From positions 1 through 31,321 of the forward strand of contig JAGOWF010000001.1 in assembly GCA_018060305.1 (NCBI GenBank): a DNA stretch of 31,321 bases. Reading direction: 5' to 3'. Of this stretch, positions 31,083 through 31,321 are shown piece after piece (the stretch's first letter is position 1; every line of letters begins with the position of its first letter). The stretch comes from Pyrinomonadaceae bacterium. GTDB lineage: Bacteria; Acidobacteriota; Blastocatellia; Pyrinomonadales; Pyrinomonadaceae. The notes under the pieces are model-generated. The model was given only the letters and a program-made list of their open reading frames with translations. It had not been told where the DNA came from and did not search any database. The position numbers and the translations under genes are program-made.

Positions 31083-31321
31083 TTAGCCGGTGTGTTCATC
31101 GTAGATGTCGTGGAGGACTTCGGAGATGGTCTTGCGGTCGGAGGCGGGAGCGGCCGAATCCTTTCGGCGTTTAGTGGAATCTCGTTTTGCTGTCGCAGGA
31201 TCTCGCTCGTCGGGCTGCATGAATGAGACCACTCTTGACGGAATCCGGTCGCTACGGCTCCCGGTTCTGAATCGAGTGTCGTCATCAACGGGCTCTACTG
31301 CGGAGACGGCGGTGACGGATG
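31083..31321 (-). CDS. C-terminal fragment of an unidentified protein, cut by the right edge
   Basis: On the minus strand a frame open from the window edge to TAA (31083-31085) encodes about 79 residues. It has a basic, low-complexity part (AKRDSTKRRKDSAAPASDRK) and ends in a plausible helix, TISEVLHDIYDEHTG. A second minus frame with its own ATG at 31288 overlaps it, but its product (PPPTARPSPKSSTTST) looks like a shadow. I cannot identify the protein. Support comes from the open frame reaching the edge and a hairpin just past the stop. Confidence 0.5.
   Translation of the reverse strand, partial: SVTAVSAVEPVDDDTRFRTGSRSDRIPSRVVSFMQPDERDPATAKRDSTKRRKDSAAPASDRKTISEVLHDIYDEHTG

Overview
The window is a dense, GC-rich chromosomal segment of a Gram-negative-type bacterium. 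The gene content resembles Acidobacteriota, probably near Blastocatellia/Pyrinomonadaceae: a C25 (gingipain-like) peptidase, small zinc-ribbon membrane proteins, a very large secreted protein of delta-60 and FG-GAP repeats joined by Thr-Pro linkers, a YtxH/DUF6335 pair, and intergenic mosaics of palindromes. This placement is inference from content; no rRNA is present to confirm it.

Layout. 1-817 (-) is a sugar-phosphate isomerase/epimerase cut by the left edge. 917-2290 (+) is a secreted lytic transglycosylase. 2291-4394 is unusual. Hairpin-rich DNA and two 121-bp fold-back elements lead into a 16-unit, exactly 21-bp tandem array (2880-3215), a good promoter (3239-3267) and a 233-aa orphan protein (3315-4016). 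A third copy of the 121-bp element begins on the base after that gene's stop codon, and a second, larger fold-back element follows. 4395-5627 (-) is threonine ammonia-lyase. 5700-10873 (+) is a tight seven-gene run: SPFH protein, glutathione peroxidase, MltG, HAD phosphatase, cyclophilin, Dtd and a lipoprotein-like cyclophilin. It is followed by tRNA-Arg(CCG) and a hairpin shared with the convergent C25 peptidase gene (11029-13662, -). 13663-14578 has no gene; it holds helically phased TGTCCA boxes and a roughly 415-bp nested palindrome mosaic. 14579-17452 (-) is aconitase, preceded by a receiver-only protein whose phospho-acceptor Asp is Glu. 18066-20864 (+) carries YtxH, DUF6335, tRNA-Glu(CTC), a UPF0145 protein, an unknown protein and two tandem zinc-ribbon membrane paralogues. 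20858-22582 (-) is gamma-glutamyltransferase. 22735-25560 (+) is a two-gene operon of a divergent Nramp-type transporter and an MscS channel with a cyclic-nucleotide-binding domain. 25754-30991 (+) is the giant repeat protein. The right edge (31083-31321, -) holds the C-terminus of an unidentified protein.

How the parts may work together. Most genes are housekeeping: cell wall (two lytic transglycosylases), proline isomerisation, D-aminoacyl-tRNA editing, glutathione salvage, the TCA cycle and ion/osmotic homeostasis. The best candidate for an undescribed system is 2758-4138, where a phased hairpin array lies directly upstream of a promoter and an orphan gene, and the whole block is bracketed to the base by same-orientation copies of a fold-back element. 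Array and gene look like one inserted or mobile unit. Its function cannot be read from the sequence.
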